Shown: positions 41,417-53,992, counted from the first letter of the stretch. The stretch is 64,000 nt of DNA from Homarus americanus (GCF_018991925.1 NW_024737068.1:7226307-7290306); one strand, 5' to 3'. Translations and numbers: made by a program. Notes: generated from the letters alone by a model not told the origin.

Positions 41417-44400
41417 TAATGAAAGAGAACTTTCAGCAAGTTCTCCCATTGACTTTCTTAACAAGTGCTCACAAATTGCATGCCAATCTGTCAAGGCTTT
41501 GAGTGCTAATGGTGTTAACCAAAGCATGTAGTGTTAAAGTTTGAGTCCCAGATTAGTTACCTTTGTACCCTTGCAGCAAAACCACATAAACCACAGTACG
41601 TAATAAGTTGAACAAAAGGTAAACACAAAAATTTTATTCATGGTTTAACTGGTGGTCCCATTGTAATGGACCCCCACAGGAGTACTTGTTTGGGTAATCA
41701 TCACAATGAAGCTAAAGGTGATAACAGAAAACTATCATAGAACCAATGGTACCTAAGGTTTTTCATCCCAGTGGGGCACTTGATTGTTAGAGTTAATTAC
41801 TATCATAGCTGCAAGTGAACACCAGGCATGCAGCTAGCGGGTGCTACACAGCTGGTGCTTGTAGCAGTTACTAATGATCAAGTGGCCAATGATCACTACA
41901 TTATCTCAGTTTCAAAACCATTCAATTTTTAGCTGAGATTATAGCTAAACTTATAGGAAACTATTTATAATTTACACTAACTAAACTTGTCACATATGCT
42001 AAGGTTTACTACAGTCTGCATCTGTGTGTAAATTGTCATTAGTTTAGTGACTATTCACAATATTCAGGGATTTGGAATGTTTATAAACCAATGATCTGAG
42101 AGGAGATTTTTCTTTCCAATAATATTAGGGTAGATATGTCTTCACAAGGCACTGTATGAGCTTCCAAGTAAAGTTAATTGGAATCTGTATAATTATTATG
42201 TATTATTGGAAGAACTGAAATTCAGTTATGCTGATGATTATAATTGACATTGTGTGATAATTGAAGTTTTTTGATGAGCTTTTCTCAGTTTACCAATTTT
42301 TTTTAATTATGTTACAGGGGTATTAAACTGAATAGCATGTTGTGCTCTACATAAACAAAAATTTATTCTGGCTATGTATGACCAAATAATGTGTAGGATA
42401 CCTTCTGTCCAGGACACATGATGGTGTGCATATTAAGTTAATTAGAGGATTTGTTTTACATATGGTAATGTAATTATCTTCATTCAGCAACATATATTTC
42501 CAATGAATAATTATCTAAAGTAGTTACCCATTACCTCTTATATATAATTTTTTCTTGAATTAATGTGATACAGTGGTTGATATAATTGACAGTTATGGAT
42601 ACAGTATGCAGTATCAGGTATTCTCTTCATATCTCGGTTTGTTTTGTAATTATAAGGAAGCATTAAAAGTAACTCCAGTGTCGTCCTACAATTAAGTTCT
42701 TCACAGAAGAAGGACTTACCGGTAACATCTCTTTGGTCTTGTCTTAATGTAAATAAAGTCTCTTAATTACTCATAACTTCTATTCATACTCTTCTAATGT
42801 TTCTTTCAGTACAAATTATAAGTTGAATATTTTTATTTATTTATTTTTATTTTTGTATTTATTTTTTATTTTTTGACGGACCTGTTGATAGTAGCCACAG
42901 ACATGCAGTACAGCAGAGAACTACACCCTTATGGATTTATTTTCTTATGGCAGTTCTTGTATAGAGGGGGGGGGAGGTAATTAAGAATAATGTACCTATA
43001 TTGGTTTATAATGTTTCTTTGCATTTACTTATTTATGAATTTTAATATGAAAAATGTTCAAATTGTTTGTTTTAATTTAGAGGAGTCTTTCCTCCTTTAA
43101 TGCTTCCATTTACAAGCTTGTAGATAGTTCTTTGTAAAGTGTTTTAAGTTACAATACCTGTGTAAATATGCAGACTTCCTATGGACTGAACATATCCTTT
43201 TTTTTTCTCCAAATATACTGTATAATGGCAATGGCCAAAAGTAATAACATTTTAGGGTGTTTTACAATTTCTAGAAAACTTCTTAAAAGGCATTGCTAAA
43301 TACACTCATATTTGTTATTTTTCAATATTATATGTGAATCTCATATAGGCTTAGATAAACTAAATCAATTTGCATCCATTTATGAGGTGCCAAATCAAAG
43401 AGAATTTAGTTTTCATATAACCAATGATATGTCGTACGTCCCTCTGTGTAGCACTTTAGGTACGTTTCCCTCTCTGTACAGTGTATTAGGGTAGTTGAGC
43501 TGTAAATATAATCCAACCTTCTTTTATTGTAAGATAATCAGTATCATGTTATGCTTTTTATATTTATCTGTATTTTTGTAGATTTCGAGTTTACTTAGTA
43601 ATCTGTGAGCACATTATGGAAGGAGGGACCAGACTGTCCATGGTAGAGAACTTGGCCAGGCATAAAGCAGCAGCTGCCTCTAGAACCATTCTTGTTATTT
43701 ATACAGGGTTATGTAAATACTAATTTAATTTGCCTATGAATAAACTCTTCCATTTTTACATAATGATATTGATAAAATAATTATTGCTAGATATAACCTC
43801 TTGCAGTAATTGTGACGCTAATCACACACCTGCCTAGGTCAGGTAAACCATTAACCAGTATTAATGCCACTCTGGGATCAGTAACAATATCACCAGTTTA
43901 CAATTATTAGGAAGATGAAATGATGTTTGTTTCGTTTTCATTAGTGAGAAATATCAGTTTTTAATTAAACAAGTGGAAATTTACTTTTAAAAATATTGTT
44001 TAGAAAAGTGGGTTGCAAACATATCTCACTAAAAAGTTATGAACAAATAAGCCATAATTTAAGTGAGGTTCAACAGGTAAAATTGGATTATGAAATTGTC
44101 AATTGATATTTACAACATTACTGTGTATCGCCAGTAAAGAAAATCTCAATATAGTTGAGTATTGAATTTCAAACTTGTTAGCTTTTCTTTACCAGTGTTG
44201 CACATTAGAATCGTGTGTGTGTATATATTCTTATTTCATCTAAGAGAAGATAAGTGTTTAATTGACAAAAACAGATATTTTTAGATTAATTTTGAACGAT
44301 GGATTAGTCCCCCAAAAAATTTACTGGAAGACTGGGAGAATAAATTTTGTATATGGTACTATTATTTGTATATTATCTCCAAGAACAAACCAGTCTACTT

Positions 44401-44590
44401 TTCATGTGGTACAATGACAGTCATTTTATCTTCCTGGGATTGTTATTGATGCAGAGAAATTATGATGTTAAACTTTTTCTTTCCCATAGAGTACAGACCC
44501 TAGGAGAGAGTAACCCCACACCTCAACACAGACCTGCACTCGCATAGAACCTCAATTTATAGTAAACCATCATCATTTATGTTAACCATT
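41417..44590 (+). other. Probable SOCS 3' UTR and downstream AT-rich sequence
   Basis: No ORF of note and no recognisable transposon, unlike everything around it, which fits a long conserved 3' UTR. AATAAA signals lie at about 42752 and 43739, and a farther one at about 45452. Which one is used cannot be told from sequence. ATTTA-type words are common in the stretch. Confidence 0.45.
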
Positions 44591-44594
44591 TACT

Positions 44595-44995
44595 TAGGGG
44601 TCATGTAACCCCCTACAACCATTTCTTTAAGTCATGTAAGTCCCTACAACCATTTCTTTAAGTCATGTAAGTCCCTACAACCATTTCTGTAAGTCATGCA
44701 AATCCTTACAACCATTTCTTTAAGTCATGTAAGCCCCTACAACCATTTCCGTAAGTCATGAAAATCCTTACAATCATTTCTGTAAGTCATGTAAGCCCCT
44801 ACAACCATTTCTGTAAGTTATGAATATCTCTACAACCATCTCTGTAAGTTATCAACATCCCTACAACCATTTCTGTAAGTCATGTAAATCCCTACAACCA
44901 TTTATGTAGGTCATGAAAATCCTTATAACCATTTATGTAAGTCATGAAAATCCCTACAACTAGTTCTGTAAGTCATGGGAATCCCTACATCTTTC
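44595..44995. repeat. 31-bp tandem repeat, about 13 copies
   Basis: Units CCCTACAACCATTTCTTTAAGTCATGTAAGT recur every 31 bp (44611, 44642 and on), with mild divergence. There is no dyad or spacer structure. Confidence 0.93.
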
Positions 44996-46440
44996 GCTTC
45001 GAGTAGCCTGAAATTCTGGTAGACTCATAAACCTCAGCTAATGGTAAAAATTTTCAACTGTTCCTTGGTCTCTGTTAGTGTCACACATCTGAACATCATA
45101 ACGAAATGAAACAGTAGAGAGAACTTAGTGTAACCAGTTGTAGATTAGCAGCTATGATGCCACACAATCCAACAACTGTGTATGGGTAGGAAACATCTAC
45201 CCTCTCCTCCCTCTTCTGGGTAAGGCTTCATATTCACATGTAGTTAGTTGTTTATTAATTTATTATGAAGAAAATGCCTTGATTTTTTTTTTGTACCTTA
45301 AAGTGCTCCCATAATGACTTTGAAGTACTGTAGTATATCTTCCAAATAGAGTATTTCAATAGTCCTGATATTTAATCCTGTGTGACGTGTACTTTTTACG
45401 CAATATATGATTAACAGGTATCTACTGTATTTTTATACTGTCTTGTTTCACAATAAAGTATATTGATGTAATTTACCACATAAACTTTGTGATGAAGCTT
45501 TACCCAAGGCTAACAGGTGCTGCAGAAGATCACTGTGGTACGTAGTGTAGTTCTTACGAAAAGCAACTTTAATATTGGAATTATTACTGCTCTTCTGATT
45601 TATGATTGGTTAAAAGTGTACCAAATGAAATGGAATAAAACTTTTAATAAATAAGTATGTCAAGTACACTATTGCAATAAAGAGATATTATGGTATGCTA
45701 ATTACAGTGATCTTTGCACACTTGACTCTTATGGTGCAGAATCTTACTATGGTGCATAAAGTGCATTTGGTGGTGTTTACACTGATAGATCATAATACTC
45801 GTGATAACTAACGTCTTTATTACTTTACATGTAATTAACAATCTAGAACTGTCTGTAAGGAAGCATTTTTGTTTCGCTATACAATAATTGTATTTTGAAA
45901 CTTTTATAATTGAAAAGTTCTTTAGCCCTTCTATAATATTTATTTTGAATTTGTTGTATGACTCCTGAGTAGTTCCAGTATAGTGTTTTCTTGTAAATTA
46001 TCTCTTGTGTTCTTTATAAAAAAATGAAAGTTACAGATGATTTGGCCAACTAGCACTGCAGAAGAAAACTTACTTTGACAAAACTAATAGTACAATTAAG
46101 TAGGTTTTATTTTGTGGTAAAAGATATTCTTCAAAAATATAATCACAGTTTCCCCTCAAATTTCATATTTTGTGATTGACTCTTACCCAGAACTTAGTAT
46201 GAATTAGAAATGTATGTTTGCTACTAAGTATACAAGGCAAATAGTAAAGTCAATTATTTTACTTCCGACACATCTTTGATTATTTTTAACATACAGGTAC
46301 TGTACTACAGTAACGTGTTTATGTACAAGTGTTCTGCTATTGGTGATGGTCATGATGGTGATTAGTTGCTAGTAATTCACACTTGGTGTTAGGTCTTTGA
46401 ACAATGGGCTCAAAGTGAGGCTGACATAAGTAATGAAGTA
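44996..46440. other. Unassigned AT-rich sequence
   Basis: No gene or element recognised. It may still belong to the SOCS transcript if the distal AATAAA at 45452 is used. Confidence 0.4.
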
Positions 46441-46689
46441 CAGTGTAGTCTGCATTTACGCGGTCAATTCAACCCGTGGAGGCCCGCGTAAAATGAGAAA
46501 CGTGTAAATGAAATAACAGAACATATGGGATTAATTAAAATAGAGACTGGGCCGACCCCCAAACTCCACTTTTTGCCGACACAATACGTACGTTGTAGTA
46601 AAAATAGTATCTTAACTTTATGATGGTATGCACACACACATAATATATTAGATAAATATCAATAAGAGAATAATATACTGTACCAGGTA

Positions 46690-46828
46690 AAAGAAAAATC
46701 AAGGTTTAACACTTATGTTAGGTTAGAAAAAATCAAGATTTAACACTTACGTTAGGTTAGGTTAGAAAAGATCAAGGTTTAACACTTACGTTAGGTTAGG
46801 TTAGGTTAGGTTTAACACTTACGTTAGT
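46690..46828. repeat. TTAGGTTAGG-bearing tandem repeat in the Tigger 3' region
   Basis: Three and a half units of AAAATCAAGGTTTAACACTTACG followed by one to four GTTAGGTTAG words. The TTAGG count grows from unit to unit. Confidence 0.75.
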
Positions 46829-46883
46829 AGACGAGATGGGTCGGCATACGTTCATTGGGGCTGGTTCCGAGGCAGAGGGCAGA

Positions 46884-48750
46884 TTACTGGCCCTCAGGTG
46901 AATCACCATCACTATCCACCACAGTTGTGAGGGCCTCCCTGACAAATCCCTCAAAGTCAACATCACTGTCACTATCACTGGCTTCGGCTGGCTGTGGTGG
47001 GTTGCAGGCAAAGAAGTCTGTGATGTTACGCTGATGGCTAGTGCTGATGTGTTTGTGATACATCTTGATGTACGGCTCCATAGTCTGCAACAACTGGTTA
47101 TAGAAGACTTCATAGCGGTGATCGTCAGGGTCGTTGGAAAGGACGAGCTTGAGTTTCTCTGCAAACTTGATGGCATCCTTTACATTACCATGTGTTAACT
47201 TATGTTCTTCTCGGGCTGCCGCACCACCTGCATCTTCACTGACGTCATCGTCTTCCAACATCTCGTCGGCAGTCACCTCAGGATCCCTGATCACTTCCAT
47301 AATGTCTTCGTTGGTGGTCTCGGAGAAGCCTGCAGCTGTAACACTCTGTGCAGCTTCTCTTGCAAGGTCCACTGCCACTGCAACAGACTGAACCTCACCA
47401 GTCACAGGTTGAATCTGCCTCCCACCTGGGATACCTTGCAACACATGCCGCCACGCATGACGAATCGTTGCCACAGACAGCTGCCCCCATGCATCCACCA
47501 AGAAATCAACAGCTTTCTTGACGTTGAATTTCTTCCAAAACTGTTTGACGCGAACTTCTTGCTACGCCAACTCTTCTTTCTCGTCGGTCTTGCTATCGGT
47601 GTCACCCAGGTTACGCAACTCATCCTTGGTGTTGGTGCAGTCGTTCAGGAGCTTAAACTTCTTTGCAGAAAATGCAGCCTTAACGTTGCATATCAACTCC
47701 TGGTCCATGGGCTGGATTAACGACGTAGTGTTGGGAGGAAGGAAGACCACTTTTACTGGGGTGACGGTCCAACAGTAGGGGCGAGTGTCCTGGTGCGTTG
47801 TCAAGGAGCAACAAAATGTTGAATGGAACATTCTGTTGCTCGCAGAATTTCTTGACGTCGGGAACGAAACAGTTATCAAACCAGGAGAGGGACAGAGCAG
47901 TGAACATCCACGCCTTGCGTGCGGTTAGCCAGTGGACATTTAGCTTGGTCATGTCCATGTTCTTGTAAGCGTGCCGCTTGCGAGCTGTGTGGATCACCGA
48001 TTACTTGAGCTTACAGGTACCGGAGGCATTGGTGGTAAACAAAACGGTGATGCGCTCCTTTTGCAATTTCCGGCCCCGACACTTGCTGGCAGACTTGACA
48101 ACGAAGGTCTTGGTAGGTAGCTTTTTCCAAAACAGACCGGATTCATCCATGTTGAACACCTGGTCGTCGGTGTACTGTCCTTCCTTCATAATGTCACGTA
48201 AGAATGGAGGAAAATCACTCGTTGCAACACGGTCAGCACTCACTCCTTCACCAACAATGTTAATGTTGGTGATCCTGTTCCGTTTCTTAAACCCTTGCAG
48301 CCACCCAGAGGAAGCAGTGAAGGGTTTGGGCTCTGCAATTCCCATCTTACGTGCCACTACTATGTACAGTTCACGTGCTTAGTCCTGAACTGATCGCATG
48401 TCCATCGCCATATTCCGTCTTGCCTAACGAATCAAGTAGCTCACCAACAAATTCTCAATCTTGAGCAGCACCTTGTTCTGGCAGTACTTCACCATTGAAG
48501 CACCTGCAGACTTTGTGATGCTCATGTGTTCTTTTATCTTGGCGGCATCCTTCTTGATCGTCCGGATCGTAGATTCGTTCACGCTATGCTGGCGCGCCAA
48601 ATCATCTTGCCTCGTTCCTTTTTCTAACTCTTGTACGATCTTGTACTTAACTTCGTAACTAGGGGCACATTGTGTCTTCTTTGGCTTGGAGCGGCTGGGT
48701 CCAGGTAATGCAAAGTTTTTCTGTGGTGGTGGGGGTCCAGCGGATGCCAT
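46884..48750 (-). pseudogene. Tigger transposase (CENP-B HTH plus DDE), at least three frameshifts
   Basis: Pogo/Tigger transposases bind the terminal repeats with CENP-B-type helix-turn-helices and cut at TA with a DDE nuclease. Start at 48750 ('MASAGPPPPQKNF'). The first HTH is 'YEVKYKIVQELEKGTRQDDLA..HSVNESTIRTIKK'. A break near 48424-48357 leads to 'PFTASSGWLQGFKKRN' (second HTH), then the first Asp in 'NMDESGLFWKKLPTK'. An in-frame stop ends this piece at 48001. Next comes 'AWMFTALSLSWFD', then the second Asp in 'LLLDNAPGH'. A shift near 47750-47800 gives 'LPPNTTSLIQPMDQ' with the third Asp, and another near 47560 leads to the acidic C-terminus 'NITDFFACNPPQPAEASDS', ending at 46884. All three catalytic Asp survive but the frame is broken. 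It is a dead copy. Confidence 0.85.
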
Positions 48751-49174
48751 TCTTACGAGATTAGCCGGAACAATAGAACACAGTATACACGGGGTGACTG
48801 GGAACAGGGTGACTGACGCGGGTAGCGGCTCCTTCTCTGTGGTGGCAGGGCACGTCATATTACATTGAACCAATCACAGCTAGTGGGGGAGGGAGGTAAG
48901 GATGCGTGGCCCAATCACAGTCCAATACGTCATATGACGTCACCGATAACGCAACAGCGACATACTGCGCAACCTTACTCTCGCCACTTGTGGTCAAGGA
49001 TGGCGGGTCGCTTGAATCCAAAATGGCGCGGCACGTCTGGACCCTCCAGCGACTCGCTGCGTAAATGACCAAATTTGCCGCGTAATTAAAGCATTTCAAT
49101 TCTGGCAAGGCACCGCGTAAATGACCAAACGCGTTAACCAAAACTGCGTAAATCCAGACTATACTGAAGTACAG

Positions 49175-51200
49175 ATTTAAGTAATTTCATGTAGGTTGGA
49201 AAATTTATGTATGAAACAAATTTCAGATTTCAAACTGAAGAAGTGTGCAGTCTAAGTCTGAAACACTTGAAAGACTCCAGATGCTGAGATGCCTGGAAAC
49301 TATTTGATGTCAGTAGATGTTCATCTGTCCATGGCTGGTGATGAGAAATTAATTAAGAACTATAGAGAGGAAAGAGCATATAATTGTACTCAAATGACAT
49401 TACGGTACACCAATGAGATAGAACCATACCATAGTTTAACTAGAAATAGCTTTTTAAACGATTTTTGTCAGGTAAAATCTTTATGAGAGAAGAATCTTAT
49501 GTCTTTGCATAATACACATCTCAAAATATTCCAAAAACTGTACAGTCCCGTCTATTTAACTGATTGTATTATATTCTATGTACTGTAGTTATTTATTTCA
49601 TGTTATGCAAAATAGATTGGTCGGAGATGCAGTGAATCTCATCACATGATGGTCACTGCAATTGATCTGATGGGTATGTGGGTCACCTAGAATTCATCTC
49701 CTTTGGGTTACCACCATATTTACCTGAAAAAACTTTTACTAATATAATATCAATATATACGTACAAACAAGCTAGCGCATGATTATCAATAGCAGATAGC
49801 ATGCAGACGCCTTCATCATATTTCAAGACTTCCCTTACCTAGTTTTTTAATTTTCAGAAGTGATCCTATAAGTTGAAGTACTATACTATTGAGTAATAGG
49901 GAATTAATTCTTGCCTTTCTTTTATATATACTCGTATACAGTATATATCTCTGTTTTTTAGCAAGTCTTTTTAACTATTAACCTGGAAGAGGCTGATTTT
50001 TCTCCTTATTGATATTTTGATAAAACCAGATGCATTTAGCTGTTGTTCAGTGGTATTTTTCTTTTGATACCAGTTTCAAGAACAGTAATTTTTTATGATT
50101 TGTGGGTGCTGAATATTTCAATTTTGCTTGAGAATTTTATCTCTTTGGTGTTTCATGTACAACTGGGCATTATATGTAGGACTTCCAAGTGCTAGCTTGG
50201 AATTCCTACATATAATGTCCCATTCTTAGCTCTGCAAAAGTGAACTGGCAGTAGGAAGGGCTGTAAAACTTGCTCCAAATTTGCTTGATGGTAACCAAGA
50301 TAGCCATACCATCAAGTAATTATGGCTAACTCTGGCAAGCATGGAAAATGGCCATATAACGGTGAAGATATATGATGACGTAAGCTACAGACCATCTTCA
50401 CAGCACCAACATGAAAGTACCAGTTAGAGCACTTCTCAAACAATACTGCATGATGGTTTAAAAATTACAGTACTACATGAGTAAAGCATTTGATAGGTGC
50501 TTACTCTCCATGATAAGAATGTGTAAAGGGAATTTAGAAATTCTTAATAAGCATACATATGTTAAAAAGTAGAGGGAAGGTTAGGTTAGCTGGCATCTTA
50601 TCAGGTCATGTTAGATTAGATATAGGAAAAGAAACACATATGGAGAGACAAATATAAAAGTAATGATAAAAAGTGTGAGAAGGATAAATCATTCCATCCC
50701 CCTGTGGCAGTGCTTCTGTGAGTGATCCAGGCTGACAAATCTACTACCTGGTAATGGGTCATTGAGAATAAGTGTTAATATGATGTTCTAAAAGTTTCCA
50801 CTAAATCTCACTTCTCAAGGTAAAAATCTGGAAGTCATTGGATTGATGACTGCCAGAGCATATCCTGATAGTTGGGAGCTTTGATTGATGGTTCATTAGT
50901 AATACGTACTATGTAATTCTAAACATCAATTACCTGCACTGTATGACGTAAATGTAGTTTTAATATCATATACAATCTATAGTACTGTATTTGTAGGATT
51001 TTTTTAAGTTTTAAAAATTTGAGGTAATATTTGTCCTACTAACACTTACCTTTTGGCATGAAAACTGCCAACAACCCATGGGTAAATTGATGTTACTTTT
51101 AATTATTAGCTACAGGTACTGTTTTTTATTCAAAATTATTCATTAACCTTAGAACCCTGTACTTAAATTATTTCTGAATATTCAAACACAAATAGTCATT
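49175..51200. other. Unassigned AT-rich sequence containing one strong hairpin
   Basis: No gene recognised; the ORF at 49289-49486 has no domain. The hairpin is listed separately. Confidence 0.4.
50165..50221. repeat. Near-perfect 57-nt hairpin
   Basis: The arm starting GGGCATTATATGTAGGA (50165) pairs with the arm ending TCCTACATATAATGTCCC (50221): about 25 bp with one or two mismatches or bulges around a loop of about 5 nt. It could be a very short palindromic MITE or a small-RNA hairpin. The loop is short for a Dicer substrate. Confidence 0.6.
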
Positions 51201-51204
51201 GGTT

Positions 51205-51415
51205 CAGTTGCAGAAATGTGTTCCTGCACCCTCTGTGGTAACCCGTGTCTCCAAACGACCAACGTATATGACCTATAGCATACCTATCCACCAATCACAT
51301 CCGTCATTACACTACCAATACCAATTCATTCATAAATAGTGATAGTACTACTACAACGGTGCCATTTGGAGACCCGGATTACCACAGGGGGCATGAGAAC
51401 ACATTTCCGCAACTG
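51205..51415. mobile_element. 211-bp MITE with about 51-bp inverted arms
   Basis: CAGTTGCAGAAATGTGTTC...GTGGTAACCCGTGTCTCCAAA (51205-51255) recurs inversely at 51365-51415 with about eight mismatches. The ends are CAGTTGC. Flanks are TT and TA, so no clean target duplication. Confidence 0.7.
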
Positions 51416-51420
51416 TACCT

Positions 51421-51628
51421 GTCAGGCACTCCATAAACACTGCAGTACTTCTCATGTACTCTATACTACCTGTCATGCACTACATACACACTACCTATCA
51501 TATACTACATACACTACCTGTCATGCACTACCTATCATGTACTGCATACACTACCTGTCCTGAACTCCATACATGCTACCTATCATTTACTCCATACATT
51601 ACCTGTCATACATTATCTGTCAGTGATA
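51421..51628. repeat. ACTACCTGTCATGCACTACATACAC minisatellite
   Basis: Irregular 20-28 bp units alternate CTACCTGTCAT, CACTACATACA and CTACCTATCAT. The ORFs here are repeat artefacts. Confidence 0.8.
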
Positions 51629-51637
51629 ATATGCTTT

Positions 51638-51860
51638 GTTGTAGAAGTACAGTAATTTATAAATGGAACAATCTGCCAGAGAGTGTTGTGCCGGTACTGA
51701 GTGTGAGCTCTTTCAAAACCACACTTGACCCACACTGGCACAGGTAATGTACAGATACATTCTGTACGTACTTGGCAACAATGCATAACAGAGACATGAC
51801 TGACTGCCCAAGCGGCTAACGAGATGATGAGCGGCGTAGAAGATAAATGTAAAAGTAAAG
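51638..51860 (+). pseudogene. LINE C-terminal scrap and 3' end
   Basis: The last roughly 30 codons of the frame ending at 51745-51747 read 'VIYKWNNLPESVV' and 'SVSSFKTTLDPHW', matching the terminal motif (WN.LP..VV...S...FK..LD.HW) common to several LINE ORFs. A short 3' UTR with 'CCCAAGCGGC' follows. The rest of the element is missing. Its family cannot be set. Confidence 0.6.
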
Positions 51861-53339
51861 TAATTGCATCGAAAATGGCCATAAAATAGTGTTGATGATG
51901 ACCACACCACTCGATCCCTTTACCGGGTAAATCTTCTGGAACATTAAGTTTGTTTCCTTAGTACAGTATTGTAATAATTTACTGTATTCAAAGAATTAAA
52001 ACCAATTAATATCTTCACTTCTACTGTAAATAACTCCTTCAGCAAAGTAAGTGTATGATTGAATTGAAGTCATAAAGTTGAACATATTGCCTTCCTGACT
52101 ACAGTGAATACATCAGAGTGACCTGTACTGTACACTCCAGGAGTGTAAGTACGACAGGGGGTAATAGAAACTGAGAAGTCTCGTTACATTTACCTATATT
52201 TATTATGTACGTAATATATGCTATTATTGTATTACCAATACTGTACTGTACAGTATTGTAATATGGTCATCCATTGCTATTTTAATATTAGGGTTCTGTT
52301 GTAATTTGAAAATAAGCCTAAAACCAAATTACAGAAGCTTATTCTCAAATTACTGCAGATACTGTACCTTGGAGCTCATCTTCAATGGATAACCAATTTA
52401 CAAAAATTAATTCACAATAGTGGTGAGCATATTGAATATACTGTACCATATACTATAAATTAAAGAGGTAGGCTTTTCAGTCTCTATTATTCTTTGTGGT
52501 TCCACTAAAGTGAATCACCCCACAGAGATACTGGTAACTGAAAATGTTTTGTCAGATGGTGAGAGTGACAAATTTCTTAATTACCCTGTATAGCAGTAGA
52601 TCTGTAGTCAGCACCACAATGATGAATTTAAATATAAAATTTGGTAATAATATGAACATTTATCATTCTAACTTAACTAATCTATAACTAACTTAATCTA
52701 ACAAAACCTCATCTTGGGAACAACAGAATTAATTCTTATTTCTCAAGTAAGATTTCCATTTATATTCCTGACTGTGCCAACAGTTATGAAGCCACTTTCA
52801 TTAACTATATGATTTATTAACAGGTAGTAAAGAAGAATGCTATATGATTATGAAATCAGACTCATGACAGTAGGACAGTACTGTGCAGAGAAGTGATGTA
52901 ACTGTAACAAACAACAGTAAGGTATAGAGGTCGCAGCAGAGGATTCTTATGACATCTCACCAATCAAGTACGACACATTCAACTCCCTAACCATCTGTAT
53001 TGTTTATGAATATGAAAATCTTTGACACAGTTTTTAACCTTGAAATTTATTGTTACTTTTGTATTTAGATGTTTGACAGTGTTCTCTTTTACTGTAAGCA
53101 GTTAATGATTATACTGTAGTTGAATTAATTTATGATGTAACAGTAATTTCTGCCTTCAGTGTAAAATATTGAATTTCCATAAGGTTGATTATTCAAGTGG
53201 GAAACAGGAAATATAAAAAAAAATTGTACCCACGAGTTACCATTATTGTGCTCCCTAAACCCATCTTTATTACAATGTACAGTTCCCCATACTCAGAAAT
53301 AAATATTTATTTTCTTTTTATGTTTTTCATTTCCCCATA
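51861..53339. other. Unassigned AT-rich sequence
   Basis: No gene seen. It contains self-complementary GTACTGTACAGTA words near 52240. Confidence 0.4.
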
Positions 53340-53410
53340 TAGGTTGTACCTCTCTAGTCCGGCATTCTGTGGTCCGGAAACTCTCGTGGTCCGGAATGAT
53401 TTTAGTTTGT
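53340..53410. repeat. TCCGG-bearing repeat, possibly a transposon terminus
   Basis: GGTTGTACCTCTCTAGTCCGGCA is followed by two more GTGGTCCGGAA words. It resembles sub-terminal repeats of Tigger/Jerky-type elements, but no partner end was found. Confidence 0.35.
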
Positions 53411-53479
53411 CCAATAGGTAGATTTTTTTTTTTTTTTTTTTACTTATCTGAATTATTATAATTATTACAGGAGTATTAA

Positions 53480-53550
53480 ATTTTTGCCCCTCAGGCCGCA
53501 ATGTGGGTCAGTGACCTATGCCCGGGTGGGCTAATCCCCTTAAAAAACAA
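53480..53550 (+). mobile_element. Isolated LINE family A tail
   Basis: TTTGCCCCTCAGGCC..AATGTGGGTCAGTGACC.ATGCCCGGGTGGGCTAATCCCC, preceded by ATTATTATAATTATTA. The same tail is at 12185-12247 and in the inverted retroposon pair. A (CT)n run follows at about 53602-53621. Confidence 0.75.
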
Positions 53551-53992
53551 CAAGAAAGCCTTGGGAAATTAAGGTTTGTTTACATCCGGCAGTTCGGCTG
53601 CTCTCTCTCTCTCTCTCTCTGCTTGTCTATACAGAGTACAACATTTAACCCTTCAATATATATGAGCAGTAAATAAGTGTTGCTTTTATATTCTTATGTA
53701 GAGTAATGACGATATGTTTTCGCATGTGCGCACTTACATACGCGCAGTCTCACTTTTTTTTTACCATTAATGGTTAGCTACTTATATTGTTCCATTTATT
53801 AACATTAAATAACATTACAGGTACTTCAAACAACCATATTAATTTTTTTGCATTAATTTTACTACAGCTACAATCAGGGTCTTATTTTCTTCAGTTTTAT
53901 ATGTAGAACCAATCAGTCACTGGTTTTGTAATCAACGAAAACCATGCTGTCTCATATTTAATATTTAGAAATTGACTGACATATATCACACA
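53551..53992. other. Unassigned sequence with a (CT)n run
   Basis: No gene seen. Confidence 0.4.

Larger units (their letters stand above)
46441..49166 (-). mobile_element. Full-length Tigger (pogo-type) DNA transposon, defective
   Basis: About 2.7 kb with terminal repeats CAGTGTAGTCTGCATTTACG (46441) and, inverse, CAGTATAGTCTGGATTTACG (ending 49166), matching at 18 of 20. TA flanks the left end and AA the right, so one TSD base has changed. The 10-bp word TGAAGTACAG occurs at both junctions (46434, 49165). It encodes a - strand transposase (next entry). The deleted relative is at 29253-29888. Confidence 0.85.

Noticed and set aside
44595..44995. CRISPR-like array
   Set aside because: Contiguous 31-bp tandem units without unique spacers, in a eukaryotic context.
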